From NCBI GenBank assembly GCA_030765045.1, contig CM060968.1:107780904-107844903 (forward strand): a DNA stretch of 64,000 nt, written 5' to 3'. Under the pieces are notes generated by a model, which was not told where the DNA came from, did not search any database, and worked only from the letters and a program-made list of their open reading frames with translations. The DNA is from Tenodera sinensis (lineage: Eukaryota; Arthropoda; Insecta; Mantodea; Mantidae). The stretch's first letter is position 1; each line of letters begins with the position of its first letter. Below, in pieces: positions 9,712 to 20,753 of this stretch. The translations under genes were made by a program, and so were the position numbers.

Positions 9712-9880
9712 TCATCATCATTGGCTCAACAGCCCAAAGCGGGCCACAGCCTCCCTCAAAAGTGATTTCCAGACATCTCTATTTCTGGCAGCCTGCCACC
9801 AATTCTAATCCCCAAATGTCTTGCACCCTCTTCAACTCCATTTAGCCACCTCAATTTTGGTCCCTCAACCCCTCTCTTAT
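9712..9880 (-). pseudogene. RTE-like LINE, 3' part with (ATG)n tail
   Basis: On the minus strand this reads NKRGVEGPKLRWLNGVEEGA, then a stretch matching the usual ...LGIRxWxxxAxxRxxW... end of RTE-like reverse transcriptases with small frame errors. It closes with GGGCTGTTGAGCCAATGATGATGATG-type sequence at 9706-9735. It is the downstream half of the LINE whose upstream half is at 10821-11340. The hAT element at 9889-10812 separates them. Confidence 0.75.
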
Positions 9881-9888
9881 TCTCCAAC

Positions 9889-10812
9889 CAGGGTTGCCAA
9901 CATTTAAAAGTAAAATTATCGTACCAGCCACTCAAAATTATAGATTTGGATTCAAAGTTATCGTACATCATAAAGCAAACGCTACAACAATAAAAATATC
10001 AGTATAATACTTATGAAAATATAAGAGTAATGATGTTTATTATATCCACTTACAAGATTGATGACCTCAACAAATATTACAACTTTAGCACTTATGCTTC
10101 TCGCACTATTCATCTGAAAGTTCAGCTTCCTCAACCATTGCAGCATTGCACAAATTGTTGTTGAGATAAACCTTAACATCTTCTCGGTGACTTGCATATT
10201 TTAAGATCTACCACGTTATTTCATAAGTTGAGATGGCAAAATGAGTTCATTTACCGTATCTAGTGCCAATCTGTTTCTAACTTTGGTTTTTATTAAACCC
10301 AGTTTAGAAAAAAAAAAAACTTTCACAAGAGGTGCTTCTGTAGGGCAAGGAAACCACTGATAATGCAAAGGCCGCTAGTTCTTTGAAATCAGTATTTCCA
10401 CCAAGGTGACATGCTTAATAGCACTACAGAAACTGCCAGGTTCAGGCATGTTCTTTATTTCACATGGAATGTCACGTATTCCGAGTTTTCTACATTAATC
10501 GTCAGTTTTCTGAACAGTGCCTTCTTCATTGAGATGATCAGACCTGGGCACACTGGCAATAAGAGGATAACGGGTAGCAGGCTTAGTAGCTATGGGGTGG
10601 AGACAGACAATGAGGACCAAAGTGGTGTTATTTGTAATTAGTTTCACTTCGCTGGAGTGACAAACCAGTGAAAATGATATTTTGCTGATATCGAACTATC
10701 ATACCTTCAAATTATCGTACACCCCCATAATTATCGTATGGGTTGACAACCATCGTACAAACATTAAAATTATCGTATGCCCCCATAATTATCGTACGAG
10801 TTGGCAACCCTG
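9889..10812. mobile_element. Non-autonomous hAT element, 924 bp, with 8-bp target duplication
   Basis: The ends are inverted repeats beginning CAGGGTTGCCAAC on both strands. The element is bounded by TCTCCAAC at 9881-9888 and again at 10813-10820, a perfect 8-bp duplication as hAT elements make. Subterminal ATTATCGTAC motifs recur at both ends: at least three near the right end and two near the left. These are likely transposase-binding repeats. The interior keeps only a fragment of transposase (10235-10414), so it is an internal-deletion derivative. Confidence 0.93.
10235..10414 (-). pseudogene. hAT transposase C-terminal dimerisation domain remnant
   Basis: On the minus strand, across one frameshift in an A/T run near 10310, the translation gives NTDFKELAAFALSVVSLPYR and then FSKLGLIKTKVRNRLALDTV. 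This is the (ER)xFSKLxxIKTKxRNxL core of the hAT dimerisation domain. It ends in a stop soon after. It belongs to the 924-bp element around it and shows that the parent element was a hAT. Confidence 0.7.
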
Positions 10813-10820
10813 TCTCCAAC

Positions 10821-11340
10821 TTACTCTCCAATATCCTCTTCACTATATCCTCTTTATCCTTCCTGTGCACATGTCCAGCCCACCTCAACCTTGCCACTCT
10901 GATATCAGTAATGTCTGGAGAGTCATATATTTGATATAGCTCTCTATTGCTTCTTGATTGCCACTATCCATTTTCTTTATTAGGTCCATAGATCTCCCTC
11001 AAAACCTTCCTTTCAAATATCTGAAGTCTAGTTATCTCTGCCACAGTAACACCCATATCTCTGCTCCATAAGTCAGTAATAGTCATTTCTCATGTCAGTG
11101 TTTTTAATTTGAAGTACTTAAGTAGTGCAAAGTAGCTTTTATCAGCACTTTGTATTAGCTTGTTCACTTCTTCTCTGATATCATTTCTATTATTCACTAA
11201 GGATCCTAGGTAGATTAAGTTCTTGAACTTACAACCCTCTACTTCTAATGAGCCTTCATTTCTGTATTCCTTTTTATTACTAACTACCATATATTTCGTT
11301 TTCATTACATTTATTTCCAGTCCCATTCTCTCTGCTGAGT
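10821..11340 (-). pseudogene. RTE-like LINE reverse transcriptase, upstream half
   Basis: The minus strand encodes MGLEINVMKTKYMVVSNKKE at 11326 downwards, then FKNLIYLGSLVNNRNDIREE. This is the thumb-side region of RTE-like reverse transcriptases (the MGLxINxxKTKYM block). Stops and frameshifts follow until HRKDKEDIVKRILESKLE just before the hAT insertion. The two LINE halves rejoin cleanly if the hAT and one copy of its 8-bp duplication are removed. Confidence 0.78.
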
Positions 11341-11613
11341 TTTTAGTGCCACAAAAATTCTTTTTTTTTTTTTAAATGCAAAATAAGAGTGATTCTGATT
11401 AAAAAGTAAAAGAAAACAATCCACATCCAAACTGGGAATCCAACCTCAGTGATAAGAAGTCAGCATATGGACCATGAACACAGGAAGTTAAATGATTAAA
11501 ATGCTAAAATGCTTAAATAATTTGTTAAAGAAAAACTTTGTTGAAGGATGCATTTTGTATGGGAAATTAGGTGATACTCTTTATTTAACAGTATGTGAAA
11601 TGGTAAAAATCTG

Positions 11614-11990
11614 GTGTGTTACACTCATGACTTTCTCTACTCCTGTGCTAACCATTCTTACAAACTCTTATTGCTATATCTTCTCTGTGTTAGTTGAGAT
11701 AAACATTTGCAGAAATTGTCTTATTGCTTGTTTTCTTGCACATAAAATGAGAAATATGGGAATACAGTAGACATTGAGCGATAGTCAAATCTTTAAAACT
11801 CTCAAATTCCGTTCTTTTTGCATAGTTAACATATAAAAATTGAACAGCGATGTTCCATTTGACGGAAGTATAAGTTCTACAAAACTTACACAAATAAAGG
11901 GGAATATCTCCGAAACAGTTCACTCTACAAAAAAATTTACTTAGACATAAATTGTGTTTTAGCAAGATCTACATTTTTTGTATTAAAATC
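11614..11990 (-). repeat. ACT repeat, right-end half, minus orientation
   Basis: It begins with the terminal TGTTACACTCATGACTTTCTCTACT-like end at 11614, then GTTAGTTGAGATAAACATTTGC, and runs to TTTAGCAAGATCTACATTTT near 11975. It ends inside the repeat, where unrelated sequence (11995-12240) takes over. Confidence 0.75.
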
Positions 11991-12242
11991 TTAACCCCTA
12001 ACATGCTGACCTGTCATGGCATGTAATACGTCCTGTGATTGGTAATCAGAGGATATGGTCGGTGAATTTATTTTGATAACTCTCCCGGTCAGGTCTGTGA
12101 GACCCGTAAACCAACGACAGGTGTGGTCCTCCAGACATTCTGGGGGTTGTGAGAGAGCGATGTGACCGCCAAAACATAAAAATATGGTGCTCTCTAAAAA
12201 GCGGTTACTATTACTGCTATTGCTCTCTTCAATATCATTACT

Positions 12243-12303
12243 ATTGGAGAGCAAGAGGATTAATGACTTCATTGTCAGAAATCCAGCATTAGCTAACAAC
12301 AAA
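12243..12303 (+). mobile_element. LINE 3' end, (AAC)-tailed family, copy 1
   Basis: TGGAGAGCAAGAGGATTAATGA followed by CATTGTCAGAAATCCAGC and AGCTAACAAC is shared with 32075-32255 (minus) and 51160-51222 (plus). All copies stop at AGCTAACAAC plus a short AAC run, so this is the fixed 3' end of one LINE family. The DNA at 11995-12242 may belong to it but is not recognised. Confidence 0.65.
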
Positions 12304-12304
12304 A

Positions 12305-12540
12305 TTCTTTTTATGTCTCTCTCTGATCTGCCGATGATATATCATCTACATATGCTAATAATTTATAGAAAATAGTTCCTCTTGTTTGGATGCCTGCATC
12401 CCTTATTTTTTCCAGAGCTATGTTGAAGAGTAGACATGATAGGGAATTTCCTTGTCTCAGCCTGCTATTTCTTACGAATGGTTCAGAATTGTTTCCTTGT
12501 ATTTTAATTTTACATTCACTGCATATAGCATTCCATCCAA
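12305..12540 (-). pseudogene. LINE reverse transcriptase fragment (motifs B and C)
   Basis: The minus strand reads VRNSRLRQGNSLSCLLFNIA and then RDAGIQTRGTIFYKLLAYVD. It corresponds to motif B (RQGxxLSxLLFN) and motif C, where YVDD replaces the usual YADD. It ends with a stop soon after. It is a short remnant in the last Rab intron, placed head to tail with a plus-strand ACT repeat. Confidence 0.7.
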
Positions 12541-13330
12541 AATTTAATGTTGAGATTTCACTGGAAATACAGGTTTTGAGACTCCCTCCTTATAAAAAAA
12601 AAAGGCATTTTTAGAAAAAGGTGTGTATGCATGCATAAGAGAGAATAAAAGAGCATAACTAAAAACAAAAAGTCAGTTAAATATCAAACTTGGTATTTAA
12701 GCTCAGTATCTCCCAGTATCTCTGTATCTCCGACACAGATTTTCAAGAAAATCCCCCACTCCAGACTATCCTTTACATCGAACATTTTTCAAAAATTTTG
12801 ATCTTATCAAAAATGGCTCCTACAATAATTGATTGTAGTACCATATGTCTTAGATATTTTTGTGACAAATGAAATGTATATGTTGAATTTTCTGGGAATG
12901 TCCTCAGACATTCTGGATGACTTTTGTGTAGCTGGTATACTGTAAGAGATAGGGAAAACCTTACTATGCAACAAATGTAGACCTCTTTAAAACACACAAT
13001 TTATATGTAAAATACATGTCTTTGTATGTGTCTAGTGAGCCATTTTCGAGATATTGCTTGATATGCTTGAATGTTCCAATACCTACCTACATATTTTCGC
13101 AAATGGGAAGACATTATTCATTTTGTTATGTCCTCAACATGCAAAAGCAATCAAATGTCAAAGCCATTACATAGCAACCAGCTCTTAAAAGGTTTTACTA
13201 TGGATTAAAGACTACTTTATTCCCTTGTATCTGCTATAAAATTAACAATAAGGTAATTTCTGCAAGTTTTCGTTAACATGAAGCAGGTAGGGGAATAAGC
13301 ATTTGCAAGTATACTCCCATCCCAGTGACG
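12525..13330 (+). repeat. ACT repeat, diverged copy
   Basis: It runs from ATTCCATCCAAAATTTAATG through TTTAGAAAAAGGTGTGTATG, then TGACAAATGAAATGTATATG and CTGGTATACTGTAAGAGATA to about 13060. The right-end piece lies at 13245-13310. The internal (TG)n has decayed to TGTGTATGCATGCAT. Sequence between 13060 and 13245 is an insertion or divergence. Confidence 0.7.
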
Positions 13331-13439
13331 TCAAGGAACCTGGTTGAAAAATGAACTTTGTGACCAGAACGTGTGTGTTGCATTTCTTGCTTCTCTTTTG
13401 CTCCACTCGAGGCAAATGTTGGTTCTTGACTTGTTGGTG

Positions 13440-14080
13440 GTATTGTCTGCTGGCCTTAAAAATCTTTTGGTAGGAAGGCTGGGTTGAGTCCATCAGTGGA
13501 TATATTCTTATTGCTCCTGTGCGTGTCAACCTTAAAGAACTTTTCTGAATGGTCCAATACTCTGTACAGTCCATTATAACAGGATTGCAGTGGTTTCTTC
13601 ACGAATCTTGCCAGATGAAAGCATGAGAACTGGTAGTGAACCCAGGATGTACAAAGGCAGATTTTGATGAATGGTGTTTGGTATTTACTGACTAGAGTGA
13701 ATTCATACATTGTTTCAAGTGATACACAAAAGATGACATGTCTTCTATTGCTTTTGAAGTGTTAATGAAGTCTAATCTTATAGGTGCACCATATGTCATT
13801 TCTGCAGGTGTGGTGTTGTACTCTTGAATTACATAAGAACAAAGTTCTATTAAAATTGTAGGTAGCTCATCAATGCAATTTTGTGAGAGTCAAGCTCATA
13901 ATGCAGTCTTAAGGTTTCTGTACCAGCGCTCTATCTTTCCATCAGCAGCAAGATGATAAGCCGTCATTTTAATGTGCTGAATATCCAAGAGCTTATTGAG
14001 GTTTGTAAACAGCTGACAGTCGAATTGCTTGCCACAGTCGATTGTGATGTGCACTGGAATACTATAGCAACCATCATAAA
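13440..14080 (-). pseudogene. Ty3/gypsy integrase remnant
   Basis: The minus strand gives GKQFDCQLFTNLNKLLDIQH, then AYHLAADGKIERWYRNLKTAL, EYNTTPAEMTYGAPIRLDF and finally RFVKKPLQSCYNGLYRVLDH with STDGLNPAFL at the end. These are the integrase core around the catalytic Asp-to-Glu region and the C-terminal domain of Ty3/gypsy pol. Stops (for example in KTAL*A*LS) and frameshifts show it is dead. No LTR is adjacent. Confidence 0.82.
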
Positions 14081-14379
14081 AATGATTTCCATAACGACTA
14101 ACATCTGAATAGAGTAAGCAGTCATATAGGTTGTGAGGTGGGAGTTGAGCAACTCTTGTGCATGGGGAAGTTGCTTTCCTTCCCTCCCTCTCTGCAATGG
14201 CTGAGAGAGGGGGAAAGGCAGGTAAGTTTGCTGCAAATTAGTAAACATTACTACAACAGCATGCAGCTGAAACAATTGGAACTTTTCACATTCGGAGCTT
14301 TTTAGGAACTTTGTCAGTAGGCAGCAATACAGTTTTGACAAATTCAATTACATAATTAAAATATATATCTTCAATTACA

Positions 14380-16130
14380 AAGTTATAATTCATCCAGATT
14401 ATACAATGACTTATTTATTAAATAGCTCTTGAGCTGACACTTAAAAGTATTAGTTATGTTAGTTTGCTATATTGAATTTGGTAACTTATTATAAAGATAC
14501 AGCCCCATTACACAAGGGTCTTTGTAACTAATATTTAATCTAAAGTGTTGTCTTAAAAGTCATAGTTATGTCGTGTGTTATAATGATGGACATTGTTGTT
14601 TCTTAAGTTGTCTTTTGTAGTGCATATATTATTGCTTTATATACATATAGTGAAAATATTGTAAGAATTTGTTCTTCTCTAAAATATGGTCTGCATGAAT
14701 CCCTAGGGTGTAAGTGATATATAATTCTAATTGTTTTCTTTTGTAATTTAAAAAGTCTTTCCATGTGTGATTTAGTACTGCTTCCCCAAAGCTCCAGCCC
14801 ATATATCATATGGGGGTATATGACTCCATAATATATCAATTTTAATTCTCTTATTTCTAAGAAACTTATAAAATGCCTGAGCAGATATAGTGATTTGCTT
14901 ATTTTCCCGCAAATACTCGTATAATTGTGTTCCAACCAATGCAACTTTTGATCCAATATGATTCCTAAACATTTATGTTTGCTGGTACTAACTATGCTGT
15001 TTTCTGATAATTGTGGAGTATTATGAATATAATTTACGTTTCTTAGATTTAAATTGATTAATATATAAATTAATGCATTTGAGATTATCTTGTTTAAAGT
15101 ATTCAAAAAGTGTATCAATAGTGTTTGTCACAGTTTCTTTCAATTCTTCAGTTGTAGAACCCCAGCATAAAACAGTTGTATCATCTGCATAGGAAATAAT
15201 TTTGCTTTTCTCTATCATAGAAATATCATTCATATATAGAATAAGCAGAAGAGGACCTAATCCAGAACCTGGACAAACTCCATACTTTACAGTTTCAAAT
15301 TTTGATGCAATTTTTGTTGTTAAATTTCCCTGGTTTTGATATATTTGTGCTGCCTGTTTTCTGCCTTTAAGGTATGAGCTGATTAAATCTTTAGTCAGTC
15401 CCCTAATCCCATATGCTTCTAGCTTATCCAGTAAAATGTTATCTATACATTCGAATGCTTTCGTGAGGTCTAAAAATAAAGTTGCTGGTACTTCTTTATT
15501 TTCCAGGTGTTTCACAATGTCTGTGCACTCCAAGATTGCTGAAATTGTAGAGAAATTTTTTCTAAAGCCATGTTGTGAATTTATAATGGTGTTATTTTTT
15601 CCAAAGAAGTGGACCAGTCATTGCAAAATAACCCTTTCAAAGATTTTACCCAATTCTGAAGTTAAAGTAATTGGTCTGTAGTTATTAGTATCCATGGTAT
15701 CCCCCTTTTTATGAACAGGTCGAACAACAGATACTTTCAAATAGTCTGGGAACTTCCCTTTTGATATAGAGTAGTTGATAAGGTGTTCAAGAGGACTTGC
15801 AAGAGCATGTTTACATTGTTTTAGAATTACTGTGTTAATTTCATCCCATCCACTAGAAGTCTTTTTTTTTTTTTTTTTTTTTTTTTTTTCAATTTAGTAA
15901 TGATATTAATTATTTCATTTATTGTGACAGGACCAATAAAAAATGATGGGTATATTTTTGTAGAGCAAAAGTTGGTTGTAGAGCTTTGGTTGTTTGGTTG
16001 AGATGCAACGTTTAAGAAATATTTGTTGAGGTGCTCACATAATTTTATAGGATCCTTTAGTGCCATCAAAGTAATTGTTGGCACATAGCCATAGTTGTAG
16101 CCAATATATATAATATCATTAGCAATATGT
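14380..16130 (-). pseudogene. Jockey/CR1-type LINE, 5'-truncated and decayed
   Basis: Reading down the minus strand there are DPIKLCEHLNKYFLNVASQ, SSGWDEINTVILKQCKHALA, VHKKGDTMDTNNYRPITLTS, motif A LFLDLTKAFECIDN, a motif B altered to GVCPGSGLGPLL, YADDTTVL (motif C), and the tail block LELWGSSTKSHMERLFKLQK. The final part near 14400-14600 carries an RHxYDF-like and LYxxLPxSI-like ending. Several frameshifts separate the pieces. A run of 27 or so A residues (plus-strand T, 15861-15888) interrupts the Lys-rich stretch before SSGWDEI. Confidence 0.85.
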
Positions 16131-16546
16131 ACTGAAGTTATGCTAGCAAACTTTACTCCTTCGTGGGCGGAAACGTTATGACTTCTGCACATACATGATT
16201 GCACGACTTCTCCCACCATCGGTCTTTCAGGTGAAGAGTTACCACTGTGCAGCTAGGGAATTGCTCTTGTCTTGTGTTATGACCTATACCAACAGCATTC
16301 TTCAAAATCAACTTACATAGCCACAATGTCTATATCTAAGTTTGTTTTGGGTGGCTAAAATTGTACTGAGCAGTACATTGGATGGCCAATTACCCAATTG
16401 CTGCTAGGTTACTTAATACATTCATTAAGAAGGCATACAAGAATTATCATTTAAACCTGCAGTCATATTTAATTACTTTCTAAAATCATTTATTGGTATT
16501 TTTCCTCTAGTAAAACTGTTTGATACAAGAAGTTTTATTCTTTCAG

Positions 16547-16655
16547 GGAGCTGAAATCAAGAAAAAGTGGAAATCCTGATGAAAACAAGTTTAACGTGCA
16601 GGAGTATGTTAGAGAACAAACACAGAGAGGATCATGTCCACCATGCAACACATGA
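16547..16655 (+). CDS. Rab26: Rab26/Rab37-type GTPase, last exon with prenylation tail
   Basis: The exon follows ATTCTTTCAG. Its first base completes the Arg codon begun in exon C, and it reads ELKSRKSGNPDENKFNVQEY, then VREQTQRGSCPPCNT and TGA at 16653-16655. This is the hypervariable tail that anchors Rab proteins after geranylgeranylation. The Phe-x-(hydrophobic)-x-(D/E)-Tyr-Val element is shared with vertebrate Rab26 and Rab37. Those end in adjacent cysteines, whereas here the two cysteines are spaced as CPPC with NT after them. Confidence 0.92.
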
Positions 16656-18477
16656 ACCTGGGGACTGGGCAGCTGCAGGATGCACTGGAAATGCTGGTAG
16701 CATTCACACCAAATATATATGTGCTCACACCATCTGTAATTAAACATTCTTGCAGAAGAATTGGATGTGGCAGCTGGTTTATTTGCATTGATTCTGAGGA
16801 GCTGTTTGAACTTTTCTGGAGATTAAAGCAAAGAAACAACATGCCCTACATCAGCTAATGTCTGATTAGTCAACAACCAAGGCATTTCTGGTAATGTTTA
16901 ATAAGTTTTGAAGATCTGAGATTCATTGCATCTAAATGAATTTGCTTATTTGTCTCTCTGGTTGGTAACTGTTGACAAAATTTGTGCTTTTAGAAATCAA
17001 ATATTTTTAATATACATTTAATGTCTTTGTGCATATTTTTGGAATATATGTGCAATGCATATCTTTGAGTGATATAAAACAGAATAACAAATGAAAGTAT
17101 TACAACCTCTCTTGGCTATAAGTAAATTTTGCTTTAAGTGTATCATATAATTAAGATATAGTGTGTTCAAAGTAGGACCAAATAAGAATTTTGTCAGAAA
17201 GTAATTTAATAACAATAAACATGCATTGCTCTGTCGGCAATGTTTGAGATGCCTTACTGAAAACAATGGCATGGTGATGCAGCATCTGCAGGTGGCCAGT
17301 GTATGACAAGTGCAACAGACATAAAATGTTTTGTAATATGGACGAGAACTCACAATAATTAAAGCTATTTATATTTTTCAAAGAGATGAATTACATGCAT
17401 TTTATAACAGAGGCTTAAGAACAAAGGGTTTTCTTTTTGTCTGGAATCTGAATCCTTGAGATGTGACTACAACAGATGGAAAAACAATTCCTCTTCTTTA
17501 AATAATGCAATTCTTGCTGTATGTTTTATCAACAAATGTTGCTTGTAACATTTCTGTGCTTTCATCTTATTGTAGAACCAACAAAAATATTAATTGTTCA
17601 TTTATAAGCTATATCTTAATCTAAAAATGGGAATCCACTATTGACTCTCAATAATACAATAATTATTATATTTAGAAAAGCAACATTGATAAAGGGCCTT
17701 TTTCTTGATAGATGCAATGAAAATAACAGGAAATGATATGGAGAGAACTGCATTATTAGGTATGAAAATGATTGTTAATATTCTTATTCGTGATCACTGG
17801 AAACTGGGCAGAAAGAAATACTTTCTCCTCTCCAACAAAAGTTTAAATGGCCTGTAAACGTGGAAAGATTTTCAGGTACTTAAGCTCTGCTAGGTTGTTA
17901 AGATGGTGACATATGGGAACAAAGTCTTGTGTGTTGATGGTAACAAGCCTAAAATATTGATGGTCATAAAATAATACTGTGTTTAAAAAATTAGTCACTA
18001 GTAAAAGACAAACTAAAACATCTGCAGCATATCACATTTTTTTATGTTCTACACAATTTATTGACACATAAACCTAATTAACTACTCTCAGATTAGTAAG
18101 CATGGCAGTGATAACACAAGCACAAAACTTTCCAGATTCAGCATCAAATAATCACACCGTCTTAAGTTGGAGATCCAGATGAAGTATAAAGAAATATAAA
18201 CAAATTACTTGATGTAAAGGAAGAAAAAATAACTTGAGTAAATGTTTGCATAACACTGCTAACTGATTCACTTCAAACTTATTTAGTATGTGCTAAAAGA
18301 TGTTACAATAACTTTTTCTTTTAAAATAAAAGTTTAGTTAGAGAATTAAAATTAATTAAAATCTTTTCCTATAAGTTCAAATATTTATATTATTTTCCAT
18401 GGCAGATGAAGCATGAATGCACTGATAGTGCCAGCATTACTTCTCCAAAACTTTAATTATGCTCCGGGTGCCACATA
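16656..18477 (+). other. Downstream of Rab stop: probable 3' UTR, then unassigned AT-rich DNA
   Basis: No coding region is supported. AATAAA hexamers on the plus strand occur at 17214-17219 and 19999-20004 among others. The first would give a 3' UTR of about 0.6 kb, and which one is used cannot be told from sequence. No repeat family seen elsewhere in the window is recognised in this stretch. Confidence 0.35.
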
Positions 18478-18479
18478 TC

Positions 18480-18600
18480 TGTCTGGGTGACTCAGTTGAT
18501 AAGCTGGTCTGGTGTTTCCAAAGTCACAGGCTGAAACCCACCCCAGACCTAATTGTCCTGCTGGATGAAATTCCGGGACACCAGCACTGCTGGTATGGTC
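18480..18600 (+). repeat. Possible tRNA-derived SINE head
   Basis: GGGTGACTCAGTTGATAAGC resembles an A box, and CAGGCTGAAACCCACC about 35 bp later resembles a degenerate B box. The body after it (CCAGACCTAATTGTCCTGC) matches nothing else here, so this is a weak call. Confidence 0.35.
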
Positions 18601-18744
18601 CTGACAATTGACTGTGTCAATAACAAACAAAATATTTTCTTTTTACTGCTGCATGGAGGCATTACCCCTAGAGTCCCCATGTTATTTTTTGACTTCTACT
18701 TCTTATTGCAACTCTTCTTCTGGCAGTTTCTACACTCTTATGCA

Positions 18745-19775
18745 CTGAGTGGCCAAAAGTCATGGGAAGACACCATATGTGATGTTAATAACAGTTGCTC
18801 ATCTGCGAGCCCTCAAAACTGCACCAATATGTCAAGGCATCGACTCCACAAGTTGTTAGAAATCATTCCGGAGAGCTATGAATCCATGCGTCTTTCAGTG
18901 CTACCCAGAATTGTTCTTGTGTAGCTGGTGCTAGGTTCATGAAACATACACCAACATTGACAGCATCCCATAAATGCTCATTTGGATTCTGATTGGGTGA
19001 TCTGGGGTCCAAACCATGGTCTTAAATTCACTGGAGTGCCCTTAAAACATCTATGTGACACCAAATAGCGGTGATCTGTCACATTGGCCTGTTCAAGCAT
19101 GGCATCTCCATCAGAGTACTTTAGGCAGATGGTCTGAATTAATGTCCATATAATGTGCCCCTGTCTTTGATCCCTGCAATGGGACAATGGGGCCTAAATG
19201 TAAGCATGAGAATGCAGCCTGGACCATAACTGAGCCTCCTACTATCTGGACACAGCTTTGTTGACACAGAGGTTCCATAGCTTCAGAGGCCTATGCCACA
19301 CACTCACGCTCCCATCAGCTCAATACAACTAGAACTGGGATTCATCAGACCATACCATTGTTCCATAGTCCATTGCTGATGTTTGCGGAGCTATGCACAT
19401 TGTTGAGCTTTAAGATGATGTATCTGCAAAGGGAATGAGTTAATCATTGATTGAAACCTATGCAGTGCCTGTGCCTCCTTGTGTCCTGCTGGAAATGGGT
19501 TCCTGACTCCCAACATTCAACTGTGCAGTGATGTAACTCATAGTAGCCATTAATGCACCCCATATGTTTCTGCTGAGACAACATGAAGTCTATTCGTTGA
19601 TCACCTGTGATCTTCCTGTACAGTGGTTTACGCATGTGGAAATATTCTCTCTGAGATATTGAAAATCCACCCTAGGCACTTGTACCAGAAGAAAAATCTG
19701 GCCTCAACACTTGGGAGTCATACAAAGCACATTTTCTAGTGGGACAACTTTCCTATGACTTTTGGCCGCTCGTAC
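18745..19775 (-). pseudogene. Tc1-like DNA transposon with dead transposase
   Basis: The ends are inverted repeats: GAGTGGCCAAAAGTCATGGG at 18747 and, on the other strand, GAGCGGCCAAAAGTCATAGG ending near 19772. Minus-strand remnants of a Tc1 transposase include WSDESQF, DGSVSVW, YSDGDAMLEQANVTDHRYLV and a decayed form of the last catalytic block before an HLWDAV-like stretch (WFGPQITQSES region, 18978-19040). Many stops and frameshifts are present. At about 1.03 kb it is short for Tc1. The TA target is plausible on the right (CGTAC|TA) but not certain. Confidence 0.75.
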
Positions 19776-20229
19776 TATGCTCTCTTGCTGATTCTCGCAA
19801 CATTAGTGCACTTGCATTTTATTCCAAATGCCATATTAGATCCATATGGAAGTACATAACAAACATCACTTCTTAACAATTTCAGCAATTCAAAGAATGT
19901 AAATATGTGTATTCAGTTACATTGTTAAATTTATATATTGGTTTACTAGTATATGGATAGATATAATATATTTTTTGATGCACTGTAAATAGTTTTGTAA
20001 ATAAAGCATTAAATGTAAATTTATGAGGTAACTAAATGTTTAATTTCCTTAACTGGTATAAACATCAACTAAGATGCTTCTTCACAAACCAGATGCTTCT
20101 CAAAATAAAGGTAACTGCTGTGGTGCTTATAATTTCTACTGATAGGCTCTCTGATTAATGCTATCTTAAGGTTTGCTTGGATATTTTTTCAGTGAAGTGC
20201 ATTAAAAGTAGAGGAGTGTATCTTACGAG

Positions 20230-20753
20230 GAGCCATTGTCACATTGATGTTGCAGATTGAGTCTGTTTTTTTTTTTCCTATATGTATTTTCACTATAAAA
20301 GAATGCAAACATATCTGTGTCTCTGCTTTCGCTCCCATAGGGCCCCTATTTATCAGGAAAAATGATAAATTTTAAGTTGTAACAGCTGACCTAGGTGTGA
20401 CTTCTGCTCGATGATCAAGTGCCCACGATGGGATAACAAACTTTTTCCATATGAGGCAAAATTGTACTAATGATAATTCACAACAAAGATTGAATATAGC
20501 AAAGAGAAAATTGGCTTCAGTAACATTTCATTTTTTCCCAGTGATGGATGTCAAGAAGAAAGAGTCTGAGGAAATAAAAATTCTAAGTTCTCTGATTTAA
20601 TATCATTTAAACATTGATATATGCAAGAAACATACCTGATTATATTATTATATTGTTATCATACTTGGGCCTTTGGGAGAGAAAGTCGAGACCTGGATAT
20701 TTTTATTTTTTATCTATTTGCAGCTTGATATGTAACATCAATGTGATAATGGC
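20230..20753. repeat. Inverted-repeat element, about 0.52 kb
   Basis: GAGCCATTGTCACATTGATG at 20230 recurs inverted as CATCAATGTGATAATGGCCC ending at 20755, with the match running some 30 bp inward. The interior is AT-rich and includes a poly(T) at 20269. The layout suits a small foldback or TIR element, but no clean target duplication was found. Confidence 0.45.

Noticed and set aside
18553..18924. A 123-codon plus-strand frame
   Set aside because: Most of it is antisense to the Tc1-like remnant and includes its terminal repeat.
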